Shown in pieces: positions 49,174-58,281 of a DNA stretch of 63,562 bases; positions within the stretch are counted from its first letter, which is position 1, and each line of letters starts with the position of its first letter. The stretch is from Limnohabitans sp. Rim8 (lineage in GTDB: Bacteria; Pseudomonadota; Gammaproteobacteria; Burkholderiales; Burkholderiaceae_C). Location of the stretch: the NCBI RefSeq assembly GCF_945901735.1, contig NZ_CAMDLM010000024.1, positions 1-63,562 of the forward strand, in the 5' to 3' direction. A model generated the notes under the pieces. That model saw only the letters and a list, made by a program, of their open reading frames with translations, had not been told where the DNA came from and did no database searches. A program made the position numbers and the translations under genes.

Positions 49174-50166
49174 ATGAGCACAGCCGCCCCCCATCACCAC
49201 CCCGATTCACCCTGGCTCCAGGTGCTGGACACCCAGGACATAGACCAGCACGCCCTGGCTCAGAACGGCTGGGCGCTGCAGTATGAGCAGCTCTCGCCAG
49301 GGCAGTTCAAGGGACGAATTCACCGAGTGCAACTGCCCGAAGTCACCCTGCTGCGCGAAGACACCAGCATTGCGCTGCGCCAACGCGGGCGGCTGCATGA
49401 GAATGTGTACGGCTTTGCCATGGCGCTGCAAGACTCGCCGGATTTGTTTTTCAACGGCCAACGGGTGCCCGCCCACGCCATCATGTGTGGCAAAGGCGAC
49501 GAGGTGGACTTGACCACCCCGCCCCACTTCACCCTGGTCGCGCTGGTGGTCGAACGCAGTCTGCTCAACCCGCTGTGGGAGCGCATGTACCAAAAGCCCC
49601 TGGCCCATTGGCTCGAAAAGCAGCTGGTACTGACCACCACCGACATCAAGGCACAGGTCCTTCGGGATGTGCAGCTCACGGTGCTGGACCAGGCCAGCGC
49701 CCTGGCTAACCGTCAGCATGATGAGCAGGCCTTGCGCCAGTTGCGCGACGAAATCTTGATGGAATGGCTTGAAGCCCTGCCCTCGCAGGTCGACACCTCC
49801 GACTTGCCCAACCTGGAGCGGCGCAAAAAACTGGTGGACCGCGCCTGCGAGTTGATGTTGGGCCACGCCGACGAGCCGCTGTCCATATTAGAGGTGTGCA
49901 GCCGCGTGGGCACGAGCCGTCGCAAGCTCAACTACTGTTTTCAGGACGTGCTGGGCACCACGCCCATCAAGTACCTGCGCTCACTGCGCCTGAACAGCGT
50001 TCGCCGCGCCCTGCGTCAGGCCGCCCCGGGCGTGACCATACAGGACATCGCCTCGCACTGGGGCTTTTGGCACCTCAGCCAGTTCGCGCAGGATTACAAA
50101 AAGCTGTTCGGCGAACTGCCGTCCGAGACCTTGCAGCCCAAATCAAACGGTCTGAACGCAAGCTGA
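49174..50166 (+). CDS. AraC family transcriptional regulator (EutR-like)
   Basis: A 330-residue AraC-type regulator. The C-terminal HTH pair is seen in ILEVCSRVGTSRRKLNYCFQ and IQDIASHWGFWHLSQFAQDY, with the spacer helix TPIKYLRSLRLNSVRRAL. The N-terminal 220 residues resemble the sensor domain of EutR-type regulators of ethanolamine use. It is transcribed away from the amidotransferase/P450 operon and probably activates it in response to the amine substrate. The 155-base gap should hold the operator. Confidence 0.9.
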   Translation: MSTAAPHHHPDSPWLQVLDTQDIDQHALAQNGWALQYEQLSPGQFKGRIHRVQLPEVTLLREDTSIALRQRGRLHENVYGFAMALQDSPDLFFNGQRVPAHAIMCGKGDEVDLTTPPHFTLVALVVERSLLNPLWERMYQKPLAHWLEKQLVLTTTDIKAQVLRDVQLTVLDQASALANRQHDEQALRQLRDEILMEWLEALPSQVDTSDLPNLERRKKLVDRACELMLGHADEPLSILEVCSRVGTSRRKLNYCFQDVLGTTPIKYLRSLRLNSVRRALRQAAPGVTIQDIASHWGFWHLSQFAQDYKKLFGELPSETLQPKSNGLNAS

Positions 50167-50203
50167 ATCGGCGCGCTCGTTTCGAATCAACGATGCCAGG
50201 TTT

Positions 50204-50992
50204 TCAGGCAGACTTGCGGCGCATCAACCAGATGCCGCCCAGCATCATCGGCACGCACAGCCACTGACCCATGCTCATGCCCAGACTCAAAAGCCCCAGA
50301 TGCGCATCGGGCTCACGGAAGAATTCGGCCACGAAGCGGAAAAAGCCGTAACCGAGCAAAAACGCACCCGAAACCTGGCCCACGGGACGGTCTTTGCGGG
50401 CAAACCACCACAGCAGCACAAACAGCAGCAAGCCTTCCAAAGCAATTTGGTACAGCTGCGACGGATGGCGCGGCAAATCGCCCGCACCCCGGAACACCAT
50501 GCCCCAGGGCAAGGCAGGATCAGCGACGCGGCCCCAGAGTTCGCCGTTGAGGAAATTGCCCACCCGGCCAGCGGCCAGGCCCGTGGGCACGCAAGGGGCC
50601 ACAAAGTCCATAACCTGCAAGAACGGACGCTGGCGGGTGCGGGCAAACCAGACCATGGCCAGCATCACCCCCAGCAAGCCCCCATGAAAACTCATGCCGC
50701 CTTGCCAGATGGCGAAAATTTCGAGCGGGTTGGACAGGTAATAGGCCGGTTTGTAAAACAGGCAATAACCCACGCGTCCGCCCAACACGACACCCAAAAC
50801 GCCCAGAAACAGGATGTCTTCGACATCGCGTTTTTGCCATTGCGGCAGGTGTTTGAAGGGCGCATGGCCCAGACGCCGCACGCCCAGCCAGAAAAAAAGG
50901 CCAAAGGCGGCCAAATAGGTCAGGCCGTACCAATGGACGGCCAAGGGTCCCAGTTGAAGGGCGACGGGGTCAATTTGAGGATGGATCAGCAT
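50204..50992 (-). CDS. lgt: Prolipoprotein diacylglyceryl transferase
   Basis: A 262-residue integral membrane enzyme that adds diacylglycerol to the lipobox Cys of lipoproteins. It begins [20 protein letters not shown] followed by [10 protein letters not shown]. The Lgt signature is [14 protein letters not shown], preceded by [13 protein letters not shown] with the essential His. About seven helices are visible. The ATG at 50992 is used because the conserved N-terminus starts there. It is divergent from ilvD across about 100 bases. Confidence 0.96.
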   Translation of the reverse strand: MLIHPQIDPVALQLGPLAVHWYGLTYLAAFGLFFWLGVRRLGHAPFKHLPQWQKRDVEDILFLGVLGVVLGGRVGYCLFYKPAYYLSNPLEIFAIWQGGMSFHGGLLGVMLAMVWFARTRQRPFLQVMDFVAPCVPTGLAAGRVGNFLNGELWGRVADPALPWGMVFRGAGDLPRHPSQLYQIALEGLLLFVLLWWFARKDRPVGQVSGAFLLGYGFFRFVAEFFREPDAHLGLLSLGMSMGQWLCVPMMLGGIWLMRRKSA

Positions 50993-51095
50993 GCCCGGAT
51001 TGTGCACCGGACCTGGCCCCAACTGGACACCCAGGCGCAGCCAGCGCCCGTTAGAATGTGGCGACCTTCTTTTGGGCTTCTACAGAGTCACCACC

Positions 51096-52796
51096 ATGAG
51101 CGACAAAATCATCCCGATCACCCCCATCAACAGCCGCAGCGCCAACATCACCGAGGGCAAGTCTCGCGCCCCGAACCGGTCGATGTACTACGCCATGGGC
51201 TACCAAGAGGGTGACTTCGCCAAACCCATGGTGGGCGTGGCCAACGGCCACAGCACCATCACCCCTTGCAACAGCGGCTTGCAAAAGCTGGCCGACGCCG
51301 CCATTGCGGGCATCGAAGAAGCTGGCGGCAACGCCCAGGTCTTTGGCACACCCACCATCTCGGACGGCATGGCCATGGGCACCGAGGGCATGAAGTACTC
51401 GCTGGTGTCCCGTGAGGTGATTGCCGACTGCGTGGAGACCTGCGTGCAAGGCCAGTGGATGGACGGCGTGCTGGTGGTCGGCGGTTGCGACAAGAACATG
51501 CCCGGTGGCCTGATGGGCATGCTGCGCGCCAACGTGCCGGCCATTTACGTTTATGGCGGCACCATTTTGCCGGGCCGCTACCAAAACAAAGACCTGAACA
51601 TCGTGAGCGTGTTTGAAGCCGTGGGCGAAAACGCCGCGGGCAAACTCAGCGACTTTGACCTGAAAGAAATCGAAAAGCGCGCCATCCCCGGCACGGGCTC
51701 GTGCGGTGGCATGTACACCGCCAACACCATGTCCTCGGCTTTCGAGGCACTGGGCATTTCCTTGCCCTACTCCTCCACCATGGCCAACGTGCACGACGAA
51801 AAAGTCGAGTCGGCCAAAGAGTCGGCCCGCGTTTTGGTGGAAGCCATCCGCAAAGGCATCAAGCCGCGCGACATCGTGACCCGCAAAGCCATTGAAAACG
51901 CAGTCGCCGTGATCATGGCCACCGGTGGTTCGACCAATGCGGTGTTGCACTTTCTGGCGATTGCGCATTGCGCAGGCGTGGAGTGGACCATCGACGACTT
52001 CGAACGCATCCGCCAACGCACGCCCGTGTTGTGCGACCTCAAGCCCAGCGGCAAAGCTTTGGCCGTGGACCTGCATGTGGCTGGCGGCATTCCGCAAGTC
52101 ATGAAGATTTTGCTCAACGCGGGTTTGTTGCACGGTGACTGCATCACCATCACCGGCCAAACCATTGCCGAGGTGCTCAAGGATGTGCCCGACGCCCCGC
52201 CCGAGCAAAGCGTGATCCACACCATCGACAACGCCATGTACAAGCAAGGCCACCTGGCCATCCTCAAAGGCAACCTGTCGCCCGAAGGTGCTGTGGCCAA
52301 GATCACCGGCCTGAAGAACCCGGTCATCACCGGCCCCGCCCGGGTTTTTGACGACGAGCAATCGGCCCTGGAAGCCATCTTGGCGGGCAAGATTGTGGCC
52401 GGCGACGTGATGGTTTTGCGCTACCTCGGCCCCAAAGGCGGCCCCGGCATGCCCGAAATGCTGGCGCCTACGGGTGCTTTGATTGGCGCGGGTCTGGGCG
52501 AAAGCGTGGGCCTGATCACCGACGGCCGTTTCTCCGGCGGCACTTGGGGCATGGTGGTGGGCCACGTCGCCCCCGAAGCGGCAGCCGGCGGCAACATCGC
52601 CTTTGTGCATGAAGGCGACAGCATCACCATCGACGCCCACAAATTGGTGCTTGAGCTGAACGTGCCCGAAGCTGAACTGGCCCACCGCCGCGAAGGCTGG
52701 ACAGCACCTGCGCCGCGCTACACCCGAGGCGTGCAGGCCAAGTTCGCTTTCAATGCGTCAAGCGCCAGCAAAGGGGCTGTGCTCGACCTCTATTGA
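51096..52796 (+). CDS. ilvD: Dihydroxy-acid dehydratase
   Basis: A 566-residue Fe-S dehydratase of branched-chain amino acid synthesis. Cluster Cys residues lie in [14 protein letters not shown] and [20 protein letters not shown]. The C-terminal [20 protein letters not shown] is the IlvD/Edd signature. The start at 51096 ([18 protein letters not shown]) is the conserved one; the frame is open further upstream without homology. It ends ahead of a strong terminator at 52829-52860. Confidence 0.97.
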   Translation: MSDKIIPITPINSRSANITEGKSRAPNRSMYYAMGYQEGDFAKPMVGVANGHSTITPCNSGLQKLADAAIAGIEEAGGNAQVFGTPTISDGMAMGTEGMKYSLVSREVIADCVETCVQGQWMDGVLVVGGCDKNMPGGLMGMLRANVPAIYVYGGTILPGRYQNKDLNIVSVFEAVGENAAGKLSDFDLKEIEKRAIPGTGSCGGMYTANTMSSAFEALGISLPYSSTMANVHDEKVESAKESARVLVEAIRKGIKPRDIVTRKAIENAVAVIMATGGSTNAVLHFLAIAHCAGVEWTIDDFERIRQRTPVLCDLKPSGKALAVDLHVAGGIPQVMKILLNAGLLHGDCITITGQTIAEVLKDVPDAPPEQSVIHTIDNAMYKQGHLAILKGNLSPEGAVAKITGLKNPVITGPARVFDDEQSALEAILAGKIVAGDVMVLRYLGPKGGPGMPEMLAPTGALIGAGLGESVGLITDGRFSGGTWGMVVGHVAPEAAAGGNIAFVHEGDSITIDAHKLVLELNVPEAELAHRREGWTAPAPRYTRGVQAKFAFNASSASKGAVLDLY

Positions 52797-52828
52797 TCGA
52801 AGGCCACGCTGTACATACAGCGTCCCAC

Positions 52829-52860
52829 AAAAAAGCCCGCTCCATTCGGCGGGCTTTTTT
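52829..52860. terminator. Bidirectional intrinsic terminator
   Basis: AAAAAAGCCCGC and GCGGGCTTTTTT form a perfect 12-bp stem with an eight-base loop. Runs of A and T on both sides let it end ilvD transcription on the plus strand and the GlcG-like gene on the minus strand. Confidence 0.95.
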
Positions 52861-52900
52861 GCGTCCCAGCGGCTGCCAAGCAGCCACGGGTCGGGTGAGA

Positions 52901-53308
52901 TCACAGACCGATGGCGGCGATTCCGGCTTTGGCGATCTGCGCGTCTTCTGTCGATTTGACGCCGCTGACACCCACGGCGCCCAAGCAAAAGCCGTCCTTC
53001 ATGATCGGCACGCCGCCTTCGAGCATGCCCTGAATGGTTGGGGCCGACAAAAAGGACGTGCGGCCACCGTTGATGACGTCTTCGTAGACTTTGGATTCAC
53101 GGCGACCCAGGGCGGCCGTGTGGGCTTTGGCGGGTGCGATGTGGGATGAGATCGGAGCCGCGCCGTCCAAACGGGCGAAATGCAACAAATGGCCGCCGCC
53201 ATCGACGATGGCGATGCCGACAGCCCAGTTGTTTTTCAGTGCTTCGGCTTCGGCCGCAGCGGCGATGGCTTTCACATCGGACAGTTCCAAAGTGGCTTGT
53301 GTTTTCAT
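52901..53308 (-). CDS. GlcG/HbpS-like heme-binding domain protein
   Basis: A 135-residue protein of the GlcG/HbpS (DUF336) family. It begins MKTQATLELSDVKAIAAAAE and contains GIAIVDGGGHLLHFARLDGA and GGVPIMKDGFCLGAVGVSG, the conserved core and C-terminal strand. The start at 53308 is chosen on homology grounds over a longer frame to 53377. Family members bind haem or small ligands, or accompany glycolate and propanediol genes; the function here is unknown. It is convergent with ilvD. Confidence 0.88.
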   Translation of the reverse strand: MKTQATLELSDVKAIAAAAEAEALKNNWAVGIAIVDGGGHLLHFARLDGAAPISSHIAPAKAHTAALGRRESKVYEDVINGGRTSFLSAPTIQGMLEGGVPIMKDGFCLGAVGVSGVKSTEDAQIAKAGIAAIGL

Positions 53309-53502
53309 GGTGGTCAAAAGGCAGGGGTTTAAAGTGCCAAGCATACACGGCCGTAAACCCGCTATTGCACACCCCAAGGCAAAACTGAATCACCCGGATA
53401 ACCCCATGACCTGTCGGAAATCCCGAAACCCATCGACCTTGCCAAGCCTGGCCTTTAAAATGTTGCTCAGCCTTGATCCAAGGCGAGTTAAGGAGATACA
53501 CC

Positions 53503-54195
53503 ATGAGCGACTTACGCACACTCAATTCCGCCGAGTGGGGCCATGTGGACCTGGCCGCACGCAACCGCGTTCTGCGCAACACCTATTGGTTGCTCGCCCT
53601 GAGCATGCTGCCCACCGTGCTGGGCGCATGGGTCGGCGTGAGCACAGGCATCACCCAATCCCTGACTGGCTTTATGGGCCTGATCGTTTTCCTGGGTGGC
53701 GCATTCGGTTTCATGTACGCCATCGAGAAAACCAAAAACTCGGCTGCTGGCGTGCCTGTTTTGTTGGCCTTCACCTTCTTCATGGGCCTGATGCTCTCGC
53801 GCATGATCGCCATGGTGCTGGGTTTCAAGAACGGCTCTGACCTGGTCATGACCGCTTTTGCGGGCACCGCCGGCGTGTTCTTTGTCATGGCCAGCCTGGC
53901 CAGCGTCATCAAGCGTGACCTCTCAGGCATGGGCAAATGGCTGTTCGTCGGTGCCATGGTCCTGATGGTGGGCGGCATCGTCAACGTGTTTGTGGGCTCC
54001 ACAGTCGGCATGATGGTAATTTCCACCTTGGCCATCGGCATCTTCAGCGCCTTCTTGCTGTACGACATCAAGCGCATCCTGGACGGCGGCGAGACCAACT
54101 ACATCAGCGCCACTTTGGCCCTGTATATGAGCGTTTTCAACATCTTCCAAAGCCTGTTGGCCTTGCTGGGCATCATGGGCGGTGAAAAAGACTGA
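53503..54195 (+). CDS. Bax inhibitor-1 / YccA family membrane protein
   Basis: A 230-residue protein with seven membrane helices. It begins MSDLRTLNSAEWGHVDLAARN and then NTYWLLALSMLPTVLGAWVG. Typical family features are FSAFLLYDIKRILDGGETNY near the C-terminus, which holds the Asp residues implicated in pH-gated calcium leak in BsYetJ, and ATLALYMSVFNIFQSLLALLG. YccA in E. coli modulates FtsH. The start at 53503 follows a Shine-Dalgarno-like AAGGAG. A terminator follows at 54216-54241. Confidence 0.93.
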   Translation: MSDLRTLNSAEWGHVDLAARNRVLRNTYWLLALSMLPTVLGAWVGVSTGITQSLTGFMGLIVFLGGAFGFMYAIEKTKNSAAGVPVLLAFTFFMGLMLSRMIAMVLGFKNGSDLVMTAFAGTAGVFFVMASLASVIKRDLSGMGKWLFVGAMVLMVGGIVNVFVGSTVGMMVISTLAIGIFSAFLLYDIKRILDGGETNYISATLALYMSVFNIFQSLLALLGIMGGEKD

Positions 54196-54215
54196 TCCTC
54201 GTTTCTCATGCTCCT

Positions 54216-54241
54216 AAAAGGCTCCCTCGGGAGCCTTTTTT
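54216..54241. terminator. Bidirectional intrinsic terminator
   Basis: AAAAGGCTCCC and GGGAGCCTTTT pair over 11 bp with a two-base TC core, followed by more T. It lies between the converging Bax-inhibitor-1 and rlmD genes and can act on both strands. Confidence 0.93.
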
Positions 54242-54287
54242 CTGTCCTATTCTTTCTCGACGGGTGCGGAAACACGCTCTGTGCAAG

Positions 54288-55724
54288 TCAAACCAGCTCA
54301 AACACCGCCATGCTTTCCACATGCGCGGTGTGCGCGAACATATTGATGACCCCTGCGGCCACGCAGCGGTACCCCGCAAGGTGCACCAAAATACCCGCAT
54401 CCCGGGCCAGTGTGGCGGGGTTGCAACTGACATACACAATGCGCTGCGGGGGTGTCCAGCCCTGGCGCAAATCCTGGTTTCCATTCAGCTCGGCCAGCGC
54501 CTTGGTCAGAGCAAAGGCACCCTCCCGGGGCGGATCCACCAGCCATTTGTCGGCGATGCCATCGGCCACCAACATCTCGGGCGTCATCTCAAACAGGTTG
54601 CGCGCCACAAACGATGTGGGGGCCAAGGCCTGGCCTTCGGGTCGTGCCGCCTGATTGCGGGCGCAGTTGTCACGGGAACGGGCCACCAGGGTCTCGGCCC
54701 CCTCAATGCCCAGCACCTCGGCCGCTTGCGTCGCGATGGGCAAGGTGAAATTTCCCAGCCCACAAAACCAGTCGATCACCCGATCAGTCTTTTGCGCTTG
54801 CAAAAGTCGCAGCGCTCGGGCCACCAACACGCGGTTGATGAAGGGGTTGACCTGGGTGAAGTCGGTAGGTTTGAAGGGCATGGTGATGCCAAAGTCTGGC
54901 AGGCCATAACTCAGCTGAGTCCCACCTTCGTCCAGCAACTGCACCGTATCCGGACCTTTGGGCTGCAACCACCACTGCACCTGGTGCTTGGCCGCAAAGG
55001 CGCGCAGCAAGGTCTTGTCGCCCTCGCTCAAGGGCTCCAGATGCCGCAGCACCAAGGCCGTGACCTCGTCGCCGCAGGCCAGCTCCAACTGAGGCAGCGT
55101 CTCGCGGGCTTGCATCTGGCCAATCAGTGCACGCAAAGGAAGCAACATGTTGCTGACGTGGGGCGGCAGAACAGGGCACACTTTCATGTCGGCGATGTAG
55201 CGGCTTTTGCGCTCATGGAACCCGATCAACACTTCGCCTTTTTTGATCACGTACCGCACCGACAGGCGGGCACGGTAGCGGTAGCCCCAAGTCGGCCCCT
55301 CGATGGGGCGCAGCAGGGTCTCGGGCTTGACCTTAGCCAAATGCCACAAGTTGTCCTCCAGCACCCTTTGCTTGACGGCCACCTGGGCCGAAGCCTCCAG
55401 GTGCTGCATCTTGCAGCCGCCGCAGGCCCCGGCGTGCAGGCCAAAATTTGGGCAACCTGGCCGCACGCGTTGCGACGACTCGTGGTGGATTTGGCTGACG
55501 GTGCCCTGCTCCCAGTTGTTCTTTTTGCGGTGCACGTTCACCGACACCAACTCGAAAGGCAAAGCGCCTTCGATGAACACGACTTTGCCGTCGGGTCGGC
55601 GGGCGATGCCTTGGGCGTCCATGTCCAGGGAACCCACACGCAACCAGCCCTCGGGCAGGTCGGCGCTGGAGTGGCTGGGTTCGTCGGCGTGGGCTTGGGA
55701 TAGGGAAATGTCTGGATCGCTCAT
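54288..55724 (-). CDS. rlmD: 23S rRNA (uracil-1939-C5)-methyltransferase RlmD
   Basis: A 478-residue RlmD/RumA. The N-terminal TRAM domain is followed by a [4Fe-4S] Cys set in [20 protein letters not shown], with a further Cys in [10 protein letters not shown]. The methyltransferase domain has [27 protein letters not shown] (AdoMet loop), [10 protein letters not shown] and the nucleophile segment [16 protein letters not shown]. It methylates U1939 of 23S rRNA. It is 65 bases downstream of the exonuclease gene. Confidence 0.96.
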   Translation of the reverse strand: MSDPDISLSQAHADEPSHSSADLPEGWLRVGSLDMDAQGIARRPDGKVVFIEGALPFELVSVNVHRKKNNWEQGTVSQIHHESSQRVRPGCPNFGLHAGACGGCKMQHLEASAQVAVKQRVLEDNLWHLAKVKPETLLRPIEGPTWGYRYRARLSVRYVIKKGEVLIGFHERKSRYIADMKVCPVLPPHVSNMLLPLRALIGQMQARETLPQLELACGDEVTALVLRHLEPLSEGDKTLLRAFAAKHQVQWWLQPKGPDTVQLLDEGGTQLSYGLPDFGITMPFKPTDFTQVNPFINRVLVARALRLLQAQKTDRVIDWFCGLGNFTLPIATQAAEVLGIEGAETLVARSRDNCARNQAARPEGQALAPTSFVARNLFEMTPEMLVADGIADKWLVDPPREGAFALTKALAELNGNQDLRQGWTPPQRIVYVSCNPATLARDAGILVHLAGYRCVAAGVINMFAHTAHVESMAVFELV

Positions 55725-55789
55725 GCCCCGATTGTCTCAGGATGTGAGGCCTGCCTTGAGGGCCCAGCGCACAGCTTGACAAGGCAAGG

Positions 55790-56575
55790 TCAGGCCCAGG
55801 CTTGCAGGTATTCTTGCCAGTGCGGCTCTTGCGGGGCCAAATTGCCCAGTTGGACTTTGACAAAGGCCATTTCCTGCGCGTACTCGGCCTCGGTGAAGCC
55901 GCCGCGCATTTGCTGAAAGCGGCAATACAGCAAATAGGTGTTCATCACATCGGTTTCGCAGTAGCGCCGGATGTCTTCGGTGTGCCCGGCCTGGAATTGC
56001 GCATAGACCTGCGAGCCGTCCATGCCCAGCTTGCCGGGAAAGCCACACAACTTGGCCAGCGCGTCCATGGGGGCGTTGTTTTTGGGCGTGTATTTCGCAA
56101 GCAAGTCCATCAGGTCCAAGTGGCGCATGTGGTAACGCGAGATGTAGTTGTTCCACTTGAACTCGCGGTCATCGTCGCCCAGGTCCCAGTATTTGTCGGC
56201 CACCACGCCGTGCATCAAGCCCCGGTAATGCAACACCGGCAAATCGAAGCCGCTGCCGTTCCAACTGACCAACTGCGGCACGTGCTTTTCGATGGCCTGA
56301 AAGAAGGTCTGCACGACCTTGGCCTCGCTTTGTCCATCGCGGTCCACAAAGGAGTGCACGCGCAGACCCTCGGCATTGCGAAACACACAGCTGATGCACA
56401 AGATGCGCTGCAGGTACAGGGGCATGAAGTCGCTTTTGCCTTCTGCGGCCCGCTCGGCCTGCCACCGCGCGTGCACTTGGGCGTGCGTCAACTGCGGGTC
56501 ATTGGGGTTGAGCCTGCGCCATCCCGCCATGTCGGGGATGGTTTCGATGTCAAACACCAAGACAGGCCAAGTCAT
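55790..56575 (-). CDS. Predicted 3'-5' exonuclease, PolB-like (DnaQ fold)
   Basis: A 261-residue DEDD exonuclease. VLVFDIETIPDM is motif I (Asp-Ile-Glu), LVSWNGSGFDLPVLHYRGLM is motif II, and CETDVMNTYLLYCRF gives the motif III Asp. It resembles the stand-alone exonuclease domain related to family B DNA polymerases. A role in DNA repair or RNA turnover is possible. It sits between nlpD and rlmD, where rpoS is often found in related genomes. Confidence 0.9.
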   Translation of the reverse strand: MTWPVLVFDIETIPDMAGWRRLNPNDPQLTHAQVHARWQAERAAEGKSDFMPLYLQRILCISCVFRNAEGLRVHSFVDRDGQSEAKVVQTFFQAIEKHVPQLVSWNGSGFDLPVLHYRGLMHGVVADKYWDLGDDDREFKWNNYISRYHMRHLDLMDLLAKYTPKNNAPMDALAKLCGFPGKLGMDGSQVYAQFQAGHTEDIRRYCETDVMNTYLLYCRFQQMRGGFTEAEYAQEMAFVKVQLGNLAPQEPHWQEYLQAWA

Positions 56576-56611
56576 GTTCGGACCCGTGGGGTTGATGGTC
56601 GACTCTGCGCT

Positions 56612-57451
56612 TCAGCGCGCAGGCAGGTATTTGGCCGGGTCCACCGGTTTGCCTTGACGGCGGATCTCGAAATGCAGCTTCACGCGGTCGGCGTCGGTCT
56701 TGCCCATTTCAGCGATTTTTTGGCCCTTGCGCACTTTCTGGTCCTCCTTGACCAGCAAGGCTTGGTTGTGCGCGTAGGCGGTCAAAAAGGTGTTGTTGTG
56801 CTTGAGGATGATCAGGTTGCCATAACCGCGCAAACCCGCACCGGCATAAACCACTTGTCCGTCGGCTGCGGCCTGCACCGGGTCACCCGCCTTGCCGCCA
56901 ATGTCGAGGCCTTTGTTCTTGGCCTCGTCAAAGCCGCCGATCACGCTGCCGCTGGCGGGCCAGGCAAAACCCAGACCCTCGTCGTTGGCAGAAGGCGTCG
57001 GTGTGGGCGCCGCGACTGGCTTGGGCGCTGTCGCCACTTCTGCACTGACCCCCAAGGGCTGCACCACCACGCCACTGGACTCCACCGTGGCGCTGGGAGA
57101 CGCCACGCGCAAGACCTGTCCTACCTCGATCAAGTGGGCATTGGGCAGGCTGTTCCAACTGGCCAGATCGCGCCAGGAATGGCCGTGATCCAAGGCAATG
57201 CGGGTCAAGGTGTCGCCCCGTTGCACGGTGTAATACCCAGGCTTGCCGGCGTTTTCAGCGCCCGGCATCACCTTCACCGTCTCGGGCGCAGGGGCAACCG
57301 GCTGGGCAATCACTTTGGGGCTGGAACCGCGTGTTTCCACCGGAGCCGGGGTACGGGGCGAAGAGGTACACGCGGCCAATGCCAGCAGCGCCAAAGCGGT
57401 GAACCCCAAACGAAAAACTTCACGAAACATCATCCGGTACCCATCCATCAT
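56612..57451 (-). CDS. nlpD: NlpD-like lipoprotein, LysM plus degenerate LytM (M23) domain
   Basis: A 279-residue lipoprotein. The signal ends LALLALAAC with lipobox Cys28. LysM is YYTVQRGDTLTRIALDHGHS to IEVGQVLRV (about 72-115). The C-terminal LytM domain keeps the fold, but the metal-binding His residues are altered: NKGLDIGG replaces the H-x3-D motif and VKLHFEIRR replaces HLHFEI. It is therefore probably a non-catalytic amidase activator, as E. coli NlpD is. The start overlaps the pcm stop by four bases. Confidence 0.93.
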   Translation of the reverse strand: MMDGYRMMFREVFRLGFTALALLALAACTSSPRTPAPVETRGSSPKVIAQPVAPAPETVKVMPGAENAGKPGYYTVQRGDTLTRIALDHGHSWRDLASWNSLPNAHLIEVGQVLRVASPSATVESSGVVVQPLGVSAEVATAPKPVAAPTPTPSANDEGLGFAWPASGSVIGGFDEAKNKGLDIGGKAGDPVQAAADGQVVYAGAGLRGYGNLIILKHNNTFLTAYAHNQALLVKEDQKVRKGQKIAEMGKTDADRVKLHFEIRRQGKPVDPAKYLPAR

Positions 57452-58281
57452 GCAATCCCCGATTTTAGAGGCACAAAATGAACCGCCTCCAAGACTTGTC
57501 GATCAAAGCCTGAGGCCGTTCTGCGAATGACCACCAACGCCTGATGTCCCGCGGCCGTGACGGTGGGGGCCACCAGCCTGGCCCCGACGGCCAGCTGCTC
57601 CAACCAAACTGAGGGCACCTCATCGCCACCAGCTGCTGAAATGATCCCGGCATAAGGCGCCCCTTTGGGGAAGCCCAGCATGCCGTCACCCAGCATCAGG
57701 TGCACATTGGGCAGGCGAAACGGCAGTAGATTTTTTTTGGCTTTTTCGTGCAATCCGCGCAAGCGCTCGATGCTGTAAACCTCGCTCGCCAAGAGGCTGA
57801 GCACGGCTGCTTGGTAGCCACAGCCGGTGCCAATCTCCAGCACCCGACCCAGTTTGCCCGGCGCGTCTTGACGCAGCAACTCGATCATGCGGGCCACCAC
57901 ATTGGGCTTGGAGATGGTCTGCCCCAAACCAATAGGCAAGCTGGTGTCTTCGTACGCTTGCCCCGCCAAAGCGGTTTCGACGAAACGGTGCCGCTCCACC
58001 TGGCCCATGGCCTGCAAGACCCAAGGGTCCAGCACGCCCTGCTCGGCCAATTTGGCCACCATGCGGGCACGCACTGCGCCCGAATCCAACCCCAAACCGT
58101 GGGACACCGGAGTGGACGACAAAGGCGAAGCTTGCCCCGCCGCTGGGTTGATCAGCCCCTGATGTGTTCCCTGACCTGTTGTGGAGCTTGGATGGACCTG
58201 GACCGAATGAGGGCTCAACGCCATCGCAGCCCGCCCCCCCGCAAGCGGCAGTTTGGCCGGAAAACTGGGCCTGGGTTTCAT
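57448..58281 (-). CDS. pcm: Protein-L-isoaspartate O-methyltransferase
   Basis: A 277-residue PCMT with a longer N-terminal extension (about 65 residues) than E. coli Pcm (208 residues). The core has MVAKLAEQGVLDPWVLQAMG, LPIGLGQTISKPNVVARMIE and the AdoMet loop VLEIGTGCGYQAAVLSLL, then YSIERLRGLHEKAKKNL. It repairs isoaspartyl damage. The start at 58281 overlaps the surE stop as ATGA; the extension is low-complexity and could be untranslated if an internal start is used. Confidence 0.94.
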   Translation of the reverse strand: MKPRPSFPAKLPLAGGRAAMALSPHSVQVHPSSTTGQGTHQGLINPAAGQASPLSSTPVSHGLGLDSGAVRARMVAKLAEQGVLDPWVLQAMGQVERHRFVETALAGQAYEDTSLPIGLGQTISKPNVVARMIELLRQDAPGKLGRVLEIGTGCGYQAAVLSLLASEVYSIERLRGLHEKAKKNLLPFRLPNVHLMLGDGMLGFPKGAPYAGIISAAGGDEVPSVWLEQLAVGARLVAPTVTAAGHQALVVIRRTASGFDRQVLEAVHFVPLKSGIA

